Assembly (NCBI GenBank): GCA_026988315.1
Contig: JALSLJ010000095.1
Location: 1 to 64,000, forward strand
Source: Sulfurimonas sp.
GTDB taxonomy: Bacteria; Campylobacterota; Campylobacteria; Campylobacterales; Sulfurimonadaceae
Length of the DNA: 64,000 nucleotides
Direction of reading: 5' to 3'
The notes beneath the pieces were generated by a model that saw only the letters and a program-made list of their open reading frames with translations, was not told where the DNA came from and did not search any database. Positions 48,784-58,340 of this stretch are shown in pieces; position 1 is the first letter of the stretch; the number at the start of each line of letters is the position of its first letter. A program made the position numbers and the translations under genes.

Positions 48784-50772
48784 ATGATAAGCTTAGAAGA
48801 GATAATAAAATATTCAGTAAAATTAAAACTACTCTATGTTGAAGATAATAAAGAGGCAAGAGAAGCGACTATCTCTATTTTAGAAGAATTTTTTGATGAT
48901 ATAATTATTGCCGTTGATGGAAAAGATGGAATAGCTAAGTTTAATGCAAATACTAAAAAAGAGAAGCCCATAGATATAATAATAACTGATATCAATATGC
49001 CAAATATCAACGGTTTAAAAATGATTGAAGAGATTAGAAAAATTAATAAAAAAATCCCTATATTGGTTCTTTCTGCTTATAATGAATCTGGTTTTTTTAT
49101 GGATAGCATAAAACTTGGCATAGAGGGCTACTTATTAAAACCTATAGATATAGAGCAGTTTTTAGGGGTCTTGAGTAAAGTTTTAGAAAAAATTAAATTG
49201 CAAGAGGAATCCTTGAAAAATCTTAATTTACTTTATCAATACCAAGAGGTTACGGACAAAAGTGCTATTGTCTCAAAAACAGATCCAGATGGAATGATCA
49301 CATATGTAAATGACGCCTTTTTAAATATTTCAGAGTTTTCAAAAGATGAGCTAATTGGTCAAAACCATAGTATAGTAAGACATCCAGATAATATTCCATC
49401 TGTTTATGTGGAACTTTGGGATACTATCAAAAATAAAAAACTTATATGGCAAGGAATAGTACGAAACATATCTAAAAGTGGAAAAACATACTATACAAGA
49501 ACAACAATTAAGCCTATTTTAGATCGAAATGGGAATGTTATAGAGTATATTGCGCTTAGGGATAATATCACTGATATTATGAATCCCAAAGAGCAACTTA
49601 ACGACTTAGTGTCTTCGGCTGATGAAACTGTCGTAATATATATAAAAATTGAAGAGTTCAATGATATAGAAAAATTTTATGGGCAAGAACTAGCATCAAA
49701 AATTGAAGAAAAATTTGCAAAAGATATATTTAATTATATGCCAAAAAAATGTAATTTTCAAAAAGTTTTTGTGTTGGGAGATGGTGATTATGTTTTGGCA
49801 AAAAATACAAAATATCTCACCACTAGTATTGAAAATATACAAAATAATTTAAAAATATTTCAAGAACAAATCAATAATACCAGTATAAATATAGGTGAAG
49901 TTGACTACGATATTTCTGTAATTATAAGCTTCTCTTACGGCAAAGATGCCCTTGAAAACTCAAAATATGGGATAAAAAAGCTTCTTGAGAGTAAACAAGA
50001 TTTTATCATCGCGAACAACCTCGTAAAAGAGGGTCAGAGCATTGCTGAAAAAAACTTACAAGTACTTAAGATGGTTAAAAAAGCATTAGATGATAACAAT
50101 ATCATTTCCTATTTTCAACCCATTATACACAACAAGACTAAAAAAATACAAAAGTATGAATCACTAGTTCGACTTATTGATGGGAAGGAGCAAATCATCA
50201 CCCCTTACTTCTTTTTAGATACTACTAAGAGAGGAAAATATTACGCTCAGATAACCCTTTGTGTACTTGAAAACTCTTTTCAAGCACTCGACGAAACGCA
50301 GAGTGATATAACTATAAATCTATCAGTACTCGATATAGAAAAAAGGTTTACAAGAGAAAAAATATTTTATTTACTAGAACACTATAAAGATAAAGCTACT
50401 AGGGTTGTTTTTGAACTTCTAGAAGATGAAAATGTCAAAGACTTCAATCTTGTGAAGAAGTTTATATCTAAAGTTAAAAGTATGGGTGTAAAAATAGCCA
50501 TAGATGACTTTGGTGCAGGGTATTCTAATTTTGAGAGATTACTTGATTATCAACCAGATATTTTAAAAATTGATGGCAGTTTAGTGAAGAATATAGAAAA
50601 AAATAAACTTTCTCTCTCTATTGTTAAAACTATAGTAGCATTTGCAAAAGAACAAAATATACAAACTGTTGCGGAGTTTGTAGAGAATGAAAATATATAT
50701 AATATTTTAAATGAATTGGGAGTTGATTATTCACAAGGATACTTTTTTGGAAAACCTGCTCCTCTAAACTAA
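48784..50772 (+). CDS. Response regulator-PAS-degenerate GGDEF-EAL protein
   Basis: LYVEDNKEAREAT receiver, ITDINMPNINGLKMI; PAS; LGDGDYVLAK in GGDEF position; YESLVRLI, AIDDFGAGYSNFERL, ILKIDGSLVKNI EAL motifs. Confidence 0.9.
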   Translation: MISLEEIIKYSVKLKLLYVEDNKEAREATISILEEFFDDIIIAVDGKDGIAKFNANTKKEKPIDIIITDINMPNINGLKMIEEIRKINKKIPILVLSAYNESGFFMDSIKLGIEGYLLKPIDIEQFLGVLSKVLEKIKLQEESLKNLNLLYQYQEVTDKSAIVSKTDPDGMITYVNDAFLNISEFSKDELIGQNHSIVRHPDNIPSVYVELWDTIKNKKLIWQGIVRNISKSGKTYYTRTTIKPILDRNGNVIEYIALRDNITDIMNPKEQLNDLVSSADETVVIYIKIEEFNDIEKFYGQELASKIEEKFAKDIFNYMPKKCNFQKVFVLGDGDYVLAKNTKYLTTSIENIQNNLKIFQEQINNTSINIGEVDYDISVIISFSYGKDALENSKYGIKKLLESKQDFIIANNLVKEGQSIAEKNLQVLKMVKKALDDNNIISYFQPIIHNKTKKIQKYESLVRLIDGKEQIITPYFFLDTTKRGKYYAQITLCVLENSFQALDETQSDITINLSVLDIEKRFTREKIFYLLEHYKDKATRVVFELLEDENVKDFNLVKKFISKVKSMGVKIAIDDFGAGYSNFERLLDYQPDILKIDGSLVKNIEKNKLSLSIVKTIVAFAKEQNIQTVAEFVENENIYNILNELGVDYSQGYFFGKPAPLN

Positions 50773-50783
50773 AAATAAGAGAT

Positions 50784-51665
50784 ATGATGACTCAAACTTT
50801 ACTCAAACTAATCTTTTTACTCGTTGTCCCTTTGTCTCTTTGTGCTCAAAATACTTTACAAAGTACCTATTATATTGAAGGTAAAGATATAAATATCTCC
50901 AATATAATAAAAAATATCAAAAATGATGCAATTTTATATAAATTTCAAAACAACAGATATACCAAACGCGTAAAATCAAAAGATGTTATTAAGAGCTTAA
51001 ACTCCTATGGCTATATCGATTTCACATCTAAAAGTAGATATATAAAATTCATAAAAAAAAGCCCTATCGACCTCACAAAGATACTCCATTCTATTGAAGA
51101 GTTTTATAGCAACTCTTATCCAGATATTATTATTGATAGTATTGTAGTGTTACCAAGAGGATATGTCACATCTTTACCAAAAGAGTATCTCGTACATATA
51201 AATCCTAAAAACAATTTATCAAATAAGGGAACAGTTTATCTCAAAACACAAGATAATAAAAAAATCTTTTTTGATTATAAAATAATTGCAAAAATCAATC
51301 TTTTTGTTACAAAACAAAATATACAGAGGGGTAATGAACTCTCATTTTTAAATGTGCAAAAGAAAAGTGCTCCACTAGATAGATTTCGTGCACTTCCTGT
51401 ACAAGAGATAAAAAAAGGAACATTTCAAAGCAAACATAATCTCAAGCAAGGTAAAATCATAACCATAAGAGATATTGAGACAATAAACTATGTAAAACGA
51501 AACACCATGGTGAGTGTAAGTTTAAATAATAATGCAATAGCGATTGAGTTTAATGCAAAAGCACTGCAAAATGGCAAACTAAACGATATAATTACAATTC
51601 AAAAAAACAATGGTGCAAGAATGAAAGCAGTTGTCGTAGGTAAAAGTAAAGTGGAGATAAAATGA
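50784..51665 (+). CDS. flgA: Flagellar basal body P-ring formation protein FlgA
   Basis: SAF-like C-terminus: KQNIQRGNELSFLNVQKK...LKQGKIITIRDIE...NTMVSVSLNNNAIAIEFNAKALQNGKLNDIITIQ. Confidence 0.85.
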   Translation: MMTQTLLKLIFLLVVPLSLCAQNTLQSTYYIEGKDINISNIIKNIKNDAILYKFQNNRYTKRVKSKDVIKSLNSYGYIDFTSKSRYIKFIKKSPIDLTKILHSIEEFYSNSYPDIIIDSIVVLPRGYVTSLPKEYLVHINPKNNLSNKGTVYLKTQDNKKIFFDYKIIAKINLFVTKQNIQRGNELSFLNVQKKSAPLDRFRALPVQEIKKGTFQSKHNLKQGKIITIRDIETINYVKRNTMVSVSLNNNAIAIEFNAKALQNGKLNDIITIQKNNGARMKAVVVGKSKVEIK

Positions 51666-52189
51666 AGGCTCGTAAAATAGTTATAGCAACAAGTGGTGCT
51701 AGTGGAGTTAACCTGGGAGTTAAAACTCTTGAGTTACTTCCAAAAGAGATAGACAAGCACTTTATAATGACAAAAAATTCAAAAATTGTTTTAAATCAAG
51801 AACAAAATATTAGCACTTATGATAACGAAGATATATCAGCAAGTATCGCATCTGGCTCATTTGGAGTGGATGCTATGATAATTGCACCTTGTAGTATGAA
51901 CACTCTTGCAAAAATTGCCTGTGGTATATCAGACAACCTAGTTACAAGATGTGCTAGTGTCATGATAAAGGAGCAAAAAAAGCTTATCCTTGCCCCAAGA
52001 GAGATGCCATTTTCCGTAATTGCACTAGAAAATATGCAAAAACTAGCATCACTTGGTGTAATTATTGCTCCCCCTGTTATGGCATACTACTCTGAACAAC
52101 AAACACTTCAGCAGATGGAAAATTTCATTATAGGTAAGTGGTTTGACCTCCTTGGAATCGAAAATAATTTATATAAAAGATGGGAATAA
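51662..52189 (+). CDS. ubiX: UbiX family flavin prenyltransferase
   Basis: KIVIATSGASGVNLGVKTLE; IIAPCSMNTLAKIACGISDNLVTRCASVMIKEQKKLILAPREMPFS. Confidence 0.93.
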   Translation: MKARKIVIATSGASGVNLGVKTLELLPKEIDKHFIMTKNSKIVLNQEQNISTYDNEDISASIASGSFGVDAMIIAPCSMNTLAKIACGISDNLVTRCASVMIKEQKKLILAPREMPFSVIALENMQKLASLGVIIAPPVMAYYSEQQTLQQMENFIIGKWFDLLGIENNLYKRWE

Positions 52190-52190
52190 T

Positions 52191-52682
52191 ATGCAAAAAA
52201 TAGCACTCTACCCTGGTACTTTTGACCCTGTGACAAATGGCCATTTTGATATCATTGAAAGAGCTCTTGGGCTTTTTGATGAAGTGATTGTAGCGGTTGC
52301 TATCTCACATGACAAAAAACCAATGTTTACACTCAAAGAACGCATAGAGATGACACAAGAAGCAGTAAAATATCTAAAAAATGTAAGAGTTGTAGGGTTT
52401 GATAACTTAACAGTAGAACTTGCAAAAACTCATAAAGCAAGTATTATTATACGAGGGCTTAGAGCTGTAAGTGATTTTGAATATGAACTACAACTTGGAT
52501 ATCTCAATAATTCTTTAGATGATACTATAGAAACAGTCTATTTGATGCCAAAACTCAAGCACGCTTTCATCAGTTCATCCATAGTGAGAAACCTTCTAAA
52601 ATTCAACGGAAAAACTGAGCATTTGCTTCCAAAAGATGTTCAAAAGATAATTGGGAGTATGACCTCATGTACATTACAATAG
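52191..52682 (+). CDS. coaD: Pantetheine-phosphate adenylyltransferase (start at 52191 preferred over ORF-track start)
   Basis: MQKIALYPGTFDPVTNGHFDIIERA; IIRGLRAVSDFEYELQ. Confidence 0.95.
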   Translation: MQKIALYPGTFDPVTNGHFDIIERALGLFDEVIVAVAISHDKKPMFTLKERIEMTQEAVKYLKNVRVVGFDNLTVELAKTHKASIIIRGLRAVSDFEYELQLGYLNNSLDDTIETVYLMPKLKHAFISSSIVRNLLKFNGKTEHLLPKDVQKIIGSMTSCTLQ

Positions 52683-53236
52683 AGGGGATTGACACTGCTG
52701 GAAAAAGCACACAAATAGATATACTAAAAACTCATTTTAAAGATGCAATCATTACAAAAGAGCCAGGTGCTACTTCTATAGGCAAAGAGATTAGAGAGAT
52801 GGTTCTTAATGCAAATGTGCAAAGTAAAAAAGCTGAATTTTTACTATTTTTAGCTGATCGTGCAGAACATATAAAAGAGGTCGTAGAACCAAATCTAAAT
52901 AAGATGATTATCTCCGATAGAAGTGTGGTTAGTGGTGTAGCTTATGCTTTAGTGCAAGATGAGATAAATCAAACTGCTATACTTCACCTCAACAGATTTG
53001 CTACAAATGGTATCTATCCAAAAAAAGTTTTTCTACTTAAATTGAGCAAAAAAGAGTTAGAATTCAGACTCTCTCAAAAAGAACTAGATGGAATAGAGCT
53101 TCGTGGAGTAGAGTATCTACTTAAGATTCAGGATGCACTTGTGGAGGCTACAAAACTTTTAGATATAGAGCTATTTGAGATAGATGCTACTAAAAGTATA
53201 GAGGAAATATCACAAGAGATTTTAGAAAAAATCTAA
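52667..53236 (+). CDS. tmk: Thymidylate kinase
   Basis: MYITIEGIDTAGKSTQIDILK; TKEPGATSIGKEIREM; ISDRSVVSGVAY. Confidence 0.93.
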   Translation: MYITIEGIDTAGKSTQIDILKTHFKDAIITKEPGATSIGKEIREMVLNANVQSKKAEFLLFLADRAEHIKEVVEPNLNKMIISDRSVVSGVAYALVQDEINQTAILHLNRFATNGIYPKKVFLLKLSKKELEFRLSQKELDGIELRGVEYLLKIQDALVEATKLLDIELFEIDATKSIEEISQEILEKI

Positions 53237-53242
53237 ACTGCA

Positions 53243-54493
53243 CTACACAACCATATTTCTTCCAGCAGCTTTTGCCTCATAAAGTGCCTTGTCTGCTTTT
53301 TCAAAAAAAGTTTCTTTACAGTCAAACTTTTCTAGTTGGGCGCAACCAAAACTACAAGTAACTCTATGCCCATGACTAAACTGATGGTTTTCAATCGCTT
53401 TTCTAGCAGATTCCGCCACTTTCTTTGCTCCATTAATACTTGCCCCAGGCAGTAAAAATACAAACTCTTCTCCTCCCCATCTTGCAAACAAATCACTATC
53501 TCTGGTTCTTGAAGAAACCAAAGATGCTAACTCTATTAAAACATCATCACCAACCTTGTGCCCATAAGTATCATTGAATTTTTTGAAATAGTCTATATCC
53601 ATTATTATCATTGATAATTTTACATTATATCTTTTAGCTATTGCTATCTCTTTATCAATTAGCTCATTAAAGCTTGCTCTATTTGCAATTTTTGTTAACT
53701 CATCTGTATAGGCTTTTTTATAAGTTTGTTTATGACTTATTTTCATATGGGTAATTTCTGACAAGGATATAATAGTATGCTTAGAATGCTCAGTTTTTTT
53801 CAGTGTTATCAAGAAAGCTTTTGGCTCATGTGTATGTATCTCCTCTATAGCAACAACTCTTTTGTCATCTTGTAGTGCTAGAAGTTCCTCTATAGAACTT
53901 CCAATGCCATCCTTGGGGGTATAAAAATCTGGATGCTCTATAAACAGTGAACTTGAAAATTTTATCTCTTCGTAGTTATCTACATCAAAAAAATCAAGTG
54001 TTTTGTTGTTTGCGAATACTGTATCATAGTTTTTATCTAAAACAAGAAGTAAATCATTTTGTAAATATGCTACTTCTTTTAAAATTTCAAGATGTGCATC
54101 ATATCTTTTTTTCAACTCCATCTGCTCTATATATTTTTTGAGTTTATCACCAAGCTCATCAAGGTCAACTGGCTTTATTATGTATCCATCTATTTGCATA
54201 TGTATAGATTCCATCAGATATGAACTCTCATTATGCGCAGTAGTAAAAATAACGATTTGATTTGTATCAATTTTTTTTATCTCTTTTATCATCTCTATAC
54301 CGTTCATAATAGGCATTTTTATATCCGATATGATGATTTCAGGCTTATACTTTTTGTATAATTCTAAACCTTCAGAGCCATTTGTAGCAATATGAAGATT
54401 TTTGCAAAATCTCGCTATAAACTTTGAAAGCATCTGTCTAATATTTTCTTCATCTTCTACATATAGTATCTTTATATCATTGTTATTCTTCAT
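53243..54493 (-). CDS. Response regulator-diguanylate cyclase (REC-PAS-like-GGDEF)
   Basis: ILYVEDEENIRQML, IISDIKMPIMNGIEMI; ARWGGEEFVFLLPG. Confidence 0.93.
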   Translation of the reverse strand: MKNNNDIKILYVEDEENIRQMLSKFIARFCKNLHIATNGSEGLELYKKYKPEIIISDIKMPIMNGIEMIKEIKKIDTNQIVIFTTAHNESSYLMESIHMQIDGYIIKPVDLDELGDKLKKYIEQMELKKRYDAHLEILKEVAYLQNDLLLVLDKNYDTVFANNKTLDFFDVDNYEEIKFSSSLFIEHPDFYTPKDGIGSSIEELLALQDDKRVVAIEEIHTHEPKAFLITLKKTEHSKHTIISLSEITHMKISHKQTYKKAYTDELTKIANRASFNELIDKEIAIAKRYNVKLSMIIMDIDYFKKFNDTYGHKVGDDVLIELASLVSSRTRDSDLFARWGGEEFVFLLPGASINGAKKVAESARKAIENHQFSHGHRVTCSFGCAQLEKFDCKETFFEKADKALYEAKAAGRNMVV

Positions 54494-56435
54494 TAAAATT
54501 CATCCTAAATTCTGCTCCATCTTTTGTATTATTTACACTGAGTGTAGCCTCCATATTTTCTTCAATAATCATTTTTGACATATAAAGCCCCATACCAGTT
54601 CCCTTGCCCTGCTCTTTTGTTGTAAAATAAGGCTCAAAAATTCTCTCAAGTATATCTTTTGGTATGCCCCCAGCATTATCTCTAATGGAGATAGAATTAT
54701 CTCTTAATACAATCGATATTTTTGCATTTTCAATTTTTTGTTCCAAAAGAGCATCTTTTGCATTGTTGATGAGATTTAAAATCACCTGCTGAAACTCATT
54801 TTTAAATCCATCTACTTCAAACCCTTCACCCTCTATAGACACATCTATTTTGTGACTTTCTAGTTGTGCAAGCTGCATTGATATAGTTGCTTTTATAGCT
54901 TCTTTTACATCAAAAAATTCTTTCTCTTTATCTAGCCTATAAAAGTTTCTAAAATCATCAATAGTTGTTGACATAAACCTAATAACATCTTTATTCTTTT
55001 GAATAAATTGATTTAAAAAAATCTCATCAATCAAGCCATCTTCGTAGTCATATTTTAAGTTTTGTATCCCTATGCTTAGTTCATTTAAAGGTTGTCTCCA
55101 CTGATGAGCAATAGCACCTATCATCTCACCCATGGATGCCATTTTAGATTGTTGCTGTAGTGTTTGAAGCTGTTTTATGTTTTCATCGGTTTTCTCTTTT
55201 ACAAGACTTTCAAGATTTTCATTTAGCTCTTTGAGCTCTTTTGTTCTATCTTGAACCTTCTTCTCTATCTCTTTTTTAGAGTTTTGAATTTTTTCCACCA
55301 TCGCTTCTAAAGAATCAGACAGCTCTCCAATTTCATCAGAAGTTTTTACACCCTCAAATACAACATCCTCTTCCATGTTTTTAGAAGCCACGGTTTGAGC
55401 TTTTTGCTTCAATCTTACGATAGGTGTGATAAGATATTTTACTAATAGCAAAGTTGAAAAAGCAATAATAAGTGTCGCTATTAGTATATAAATAGCAAGA
55501 AGTTTTTTATACTCATCAGATTGCTCTTTTAAAAAAACATCAGATGCACTGAGTGCAATCACAATGCTTTTATCATCTAATATATCTATTTTTTTATAAC
55601 TAAAAGCTAAATTATTATCAAAATAGGATTTTTCTTCCAAGGAAAAGTCATTTTGTAATTTCTCATCTTTTCCAAATTCAAAACCAAACACCTTGTCTTT
55701 ATCTTTATGATAGAGATAATAGCCATCTTCATTTGCTAAATAGATGTTTTTCTCAGATGAATAATTGTAGTTTATAGGTGTAAATAGTTTATATATATCT
55801 GCATTTACAATTAAAATAGCAAAAATACTATCACCATCATATACAGGTACTGCCACCCTAATTGTTGGGAGGTATGGCAAAGACAAAATACCATTTTCTC
55901 TATTTAAATTTATTTCAGATATATACACCTCATCTTTTTTTAATGTTTTTGCTTTTTTAAAATAGTCTCTTTTAGATTTATTTTGTAGATCTTCATTTTT
56001 AATAATAACAATCTCTCCCTTATTACCCTTTACTACAGTGAGTAGTTCTTTTCCATTTTTTGCATCTATTAGTCTAATATTGAAGTAAGCTTCCTTATGT
56101 TCGAGTATTGATTTTATATTTTTTTCAAATCTTTTTTTCAAACCACTGAGGGTATCGTTTGTCTTTTTATCATAACCATACTTATTTTTAGTTGCTCTTA
56201 TGATGGCTTGAATATTCTCGTCATTTGCAAACAGCTTTACATCCCCAACCATCCCTTGTATATTTTCATTTATGGTTTTTGAATACTCATCAAGCTCTAA
56301 AACTAAGGAGCTTAAAAGATTTTGTTTGAAATACTCTCTCACTTGTGTATATGATAAAAAAGCAAAGACAATAACCCCTAAACCAGCGATAACAAATGTT
56401 CCAATCGCTACCTTAGTAGATATACTAATCTTCAT
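54483..56435 (-). CDS. Membrane sensor histidine kinase with extracytoplasmic Cache-like domain and HAMP
   Basis: Two TM helices flanking a ~280 aa sensor domain; IGAIAHQWRQPLNELSIG; GTGMGLYMSKMIIEENM. Confidence 0.92.
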   Translation of the reverse strand: MKISISTKVAIGTFVIAGLGVIVFAFLSYTQVREYFKQNLLSSLVLELDEYSKTINENIQGMVGDVKLFANDENIQAIIRATKNKYGYDKKTNDTLSGLKKRFEKNIKSILEHKEAYFNIRLIDAKNGKELLTVVKGNKGEIVIIKNEDLQNKSKRDYFKKAKTLKKDEVYISEINLNRENGILSLPYLPTIRVAVPVYDGDSIFAILIVNADIYKLFTPINYNYSSEKNIYLANEDGYYLYHKDKDKVFGFEFGKDEKLQNDFSLEEKSYFDNNLAFSYKKIDILDDKSIVIALSASDVFLKEQSDEYKKLLAIYILIATLIIAFSTLLLVKYLITPIVRLKQKAQTVASKNMEEDVVFEGVKTSDEIGELSDSLEAMVEKIQNSKKEIEKKVQDRTKELKELNENLESLVKEKTDENIKQLQTLQQQSKMASMGEMIGAIAHQWRQPLNELSIGIQNLKYDYEDGLIDEIFLNQFIQKNKDVIRFMSTTIDDFRNFYRLDKEKEFFDVKEAIKATISMQLAQLESHKIDVSIEGEGFEVDGFKNEFQQVILNLINNAKDALLEQKIENAKISIVLRDNSISIRDNAGGIPKDILERIFEPYFTTKEQGKGTGMGLYMSKMIIEENMEATLSVNNTKDGAEFRMNFNEE

Positions 56436-58221
56436 AGCTGCTATCTTCTAACACTAAAGATATTGTTCTATTAGCAAGTTCAACTACACTATATACATCT
56501 GATGGAGTTTTATTTTTAACAACAGCAATACTATATACGCTTGGCTCTATTCCATAATAAACCCGTATCTCAGAGATGGTTGCACTCACTATTCTAAGTG
56601 CATTATAAACAGATGTAGGTGTGATAGTTTCATCTTTTTGAATTATTGTTTTTACAGATACAAGATTACCTCTGTCCTTGATTTTTTGCAAGCTCTCTAA
56701 AAGTTTTAATGACTCCTTAAACACATCACTAGGTTTTTTTGAGGTAGTTGTTTTCATGCTTAATTTTTTTGTATCTTTTAAAAAATAGTTTGTTAGTTTT
56801 TGTATATCATTTTGAATCTTTTCTGCTAAAACAAAGGTTTCATTTGGTGTATAATCTATGTTTAACAAAGTATCTAGTTCATAAGAAATTTTCCAAAGGT
56901 TATCATAAACATCTGATGAAGTTTTATCATTATAGTGTTTCTTATTTAGAAGCTCTCTATAAGATTCTAGGCTATATTTATTTTCTTTAGAAAATATATG
57001 TTGACTTACAAGATTTAACTCATCATCAAGTCTAATAATAAGCTCATATACCTCACTCGGTGTTATTGCAGTGCTTGGATCACTTGGACTTTGTGATGGC
57101 TTAAAACCTTCAAGCTCTTTAAATTTTGAAATTTTTTCTAGATTTTCTACCCCTTTAACATAGACATGGATAGGTTTTAAACCATAAATATAAGTAGTTT
57201 TTTTGGCTTTAAGCTTTATACCTTTTAAAATTTTTATAGATTCTATTTTATTGAGTATATATTCGCTCAAAGCATACACATCATCAGGGGTCTTTTTTAG
57301 GGTTGACTTTGGGTATTGGTTTAACTTTTTTCCAAGTTCAAAAGATGGTAAAATAGAAATAGCATACTCAAGATTCTGTACAACATCTGCAGGTGTTTTT
57401 TTCTCTTTTATCTCTTTTAGTTTAAAAGATCTCTCTACACCTAGTCTTCTTGAGATTCTATTTAGTTCTGCTGTTAGTGTTTGAATTGAATCATATACCT
57501 CTGTGGGAGAAATTATTTTTTGTTTTACATCTGGTATAGGAACAGGTTCCATCCAGAGTTTTTTTTGTATTTTATTTATTTTGTTTAAAAGCTCTATAGA
57601 TTTATACAGTGCATGGTTTGGATGTTGATGCTCTTTTCGTTTTGGTTTTTGAATATTTACTTGTTCCCTTTGGGTTGATGCCAAAAACTTAATAACTTCT
57701 ATAATTTGTTCTGTTTGAATATATACATCTGTTGGTGTAAATCCTTGTCCTAACATCTTATCAAAGGCTAAAGAGATTCCCCATAACTCCCTGTAAACAT
57801 CACTGGGTGTTTTATTTGTATATTTTTTTGGTATAAATCTTTCCTCTTTTAAGATTTTTTTATTTTTTAAGAGATGTGCTACCTCTATTTTTAATCTTAT
57901 AACATTCTCATAAACATCTTCAGGTGTTATATCTCGTGGTGGGACTGGAGGTAGAGTAATCTTCCCAAAATCATTTATCTCTCTATATTTATTTACCTTT
58001 GAGAGTATTTCGAGCGTTTTTTGAAGAACATGTCTAGGGGATTTGTTTTTTTGCTTTTCTACCTCATCAAGTTTGTCATAAATATTGTGCTCTTTTCTCA
58101 GCTCTATAACCATAGACTTCAGCACAACAGACTCAGCATAAACATCAGATGGTGTTTTTTCTTCAGCAAAAACATCCACAGATAGCAACAATAAAACTAT
58201 AATTAGTATCTTCATAAACAA
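56425..58221 (-). CDS. Secreted protein of 16 [T/S]PxDVY repeat units, unknown function
   Basis: Signal peptide MFMKILIIVLLLLSVDVFAEE; KTPSDVY-like motif recurring mainly every 38 aa; overlaps the histidine kinase start. Confidence 0.9.
   Translation of the reverse strand: MFMKILIIVLLLLSVDVFAEEKTPSDVYAESVVLKSMVIELRKEHNIYDKLDEVEKQKNKSPRHVLQKTLEILSKVNKYREINDFGKITLPPVPPRDITPEDVYENVIRLKIEVAHLLKNKKILKEERFIPKKYTNKTPSDVYRELWGISLAFDKMLGQGFTPTDVYIQTEQIIEVIKFLASTQREQVNIQKPKRKEHQHPNHALYKSIELLNKINKIQKKLWMEPVPIPDVKQKIISPTEVYDSIQTLTAELNRISRRLGVERSFKLKEIKEKKTPADVVQNLEYAISILPSFELGKKLNQYPKSTLKKTPDDVYALSEYILNKIESIKILKGIKLKAKKTTYIYGLKPIHVYVKGVENLEKISKFKELEGFKPSQSPSDPSTAITPSEVYELIIRLDDELNLVSQHIFSKENKYSLESYRELLNKKHYNDKTSSDVYDNLWKISYELDTLLNIDYTPNETFVLAEKIQNDIQKLTNYFLKDTKKLSMKTTTSKKPSDVFKESLKLLESLQKIKDRGNLVSVKTIIQKDETITPTSVYNALRIVSATISEIRVYYGIEPSVYSIAVVKNKTPSDVYSVVELANRTISLVLEDSSYED
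56428..58158 (-). repeat. 16 degenerate ~114-nt (38-aa) coding repeats in a 4x4 super-repeat
   Basis: Motif residue (P, or S in unit 12) at aa 24,62,100,139,163,201,239,277,312,350,388,435,459,497,535,573. Confidence 0.85.
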
Positions 58222-58340
58222 TCCTCATATAATATAATGATTTTATCACTGCTCCCTTTAAAATTGCCTTTACTTCTACTTTGTAATATCACATAAAAAT
58301 GGTATCCTTTCATAACAAATTATATACACAAGGTTGGTTG

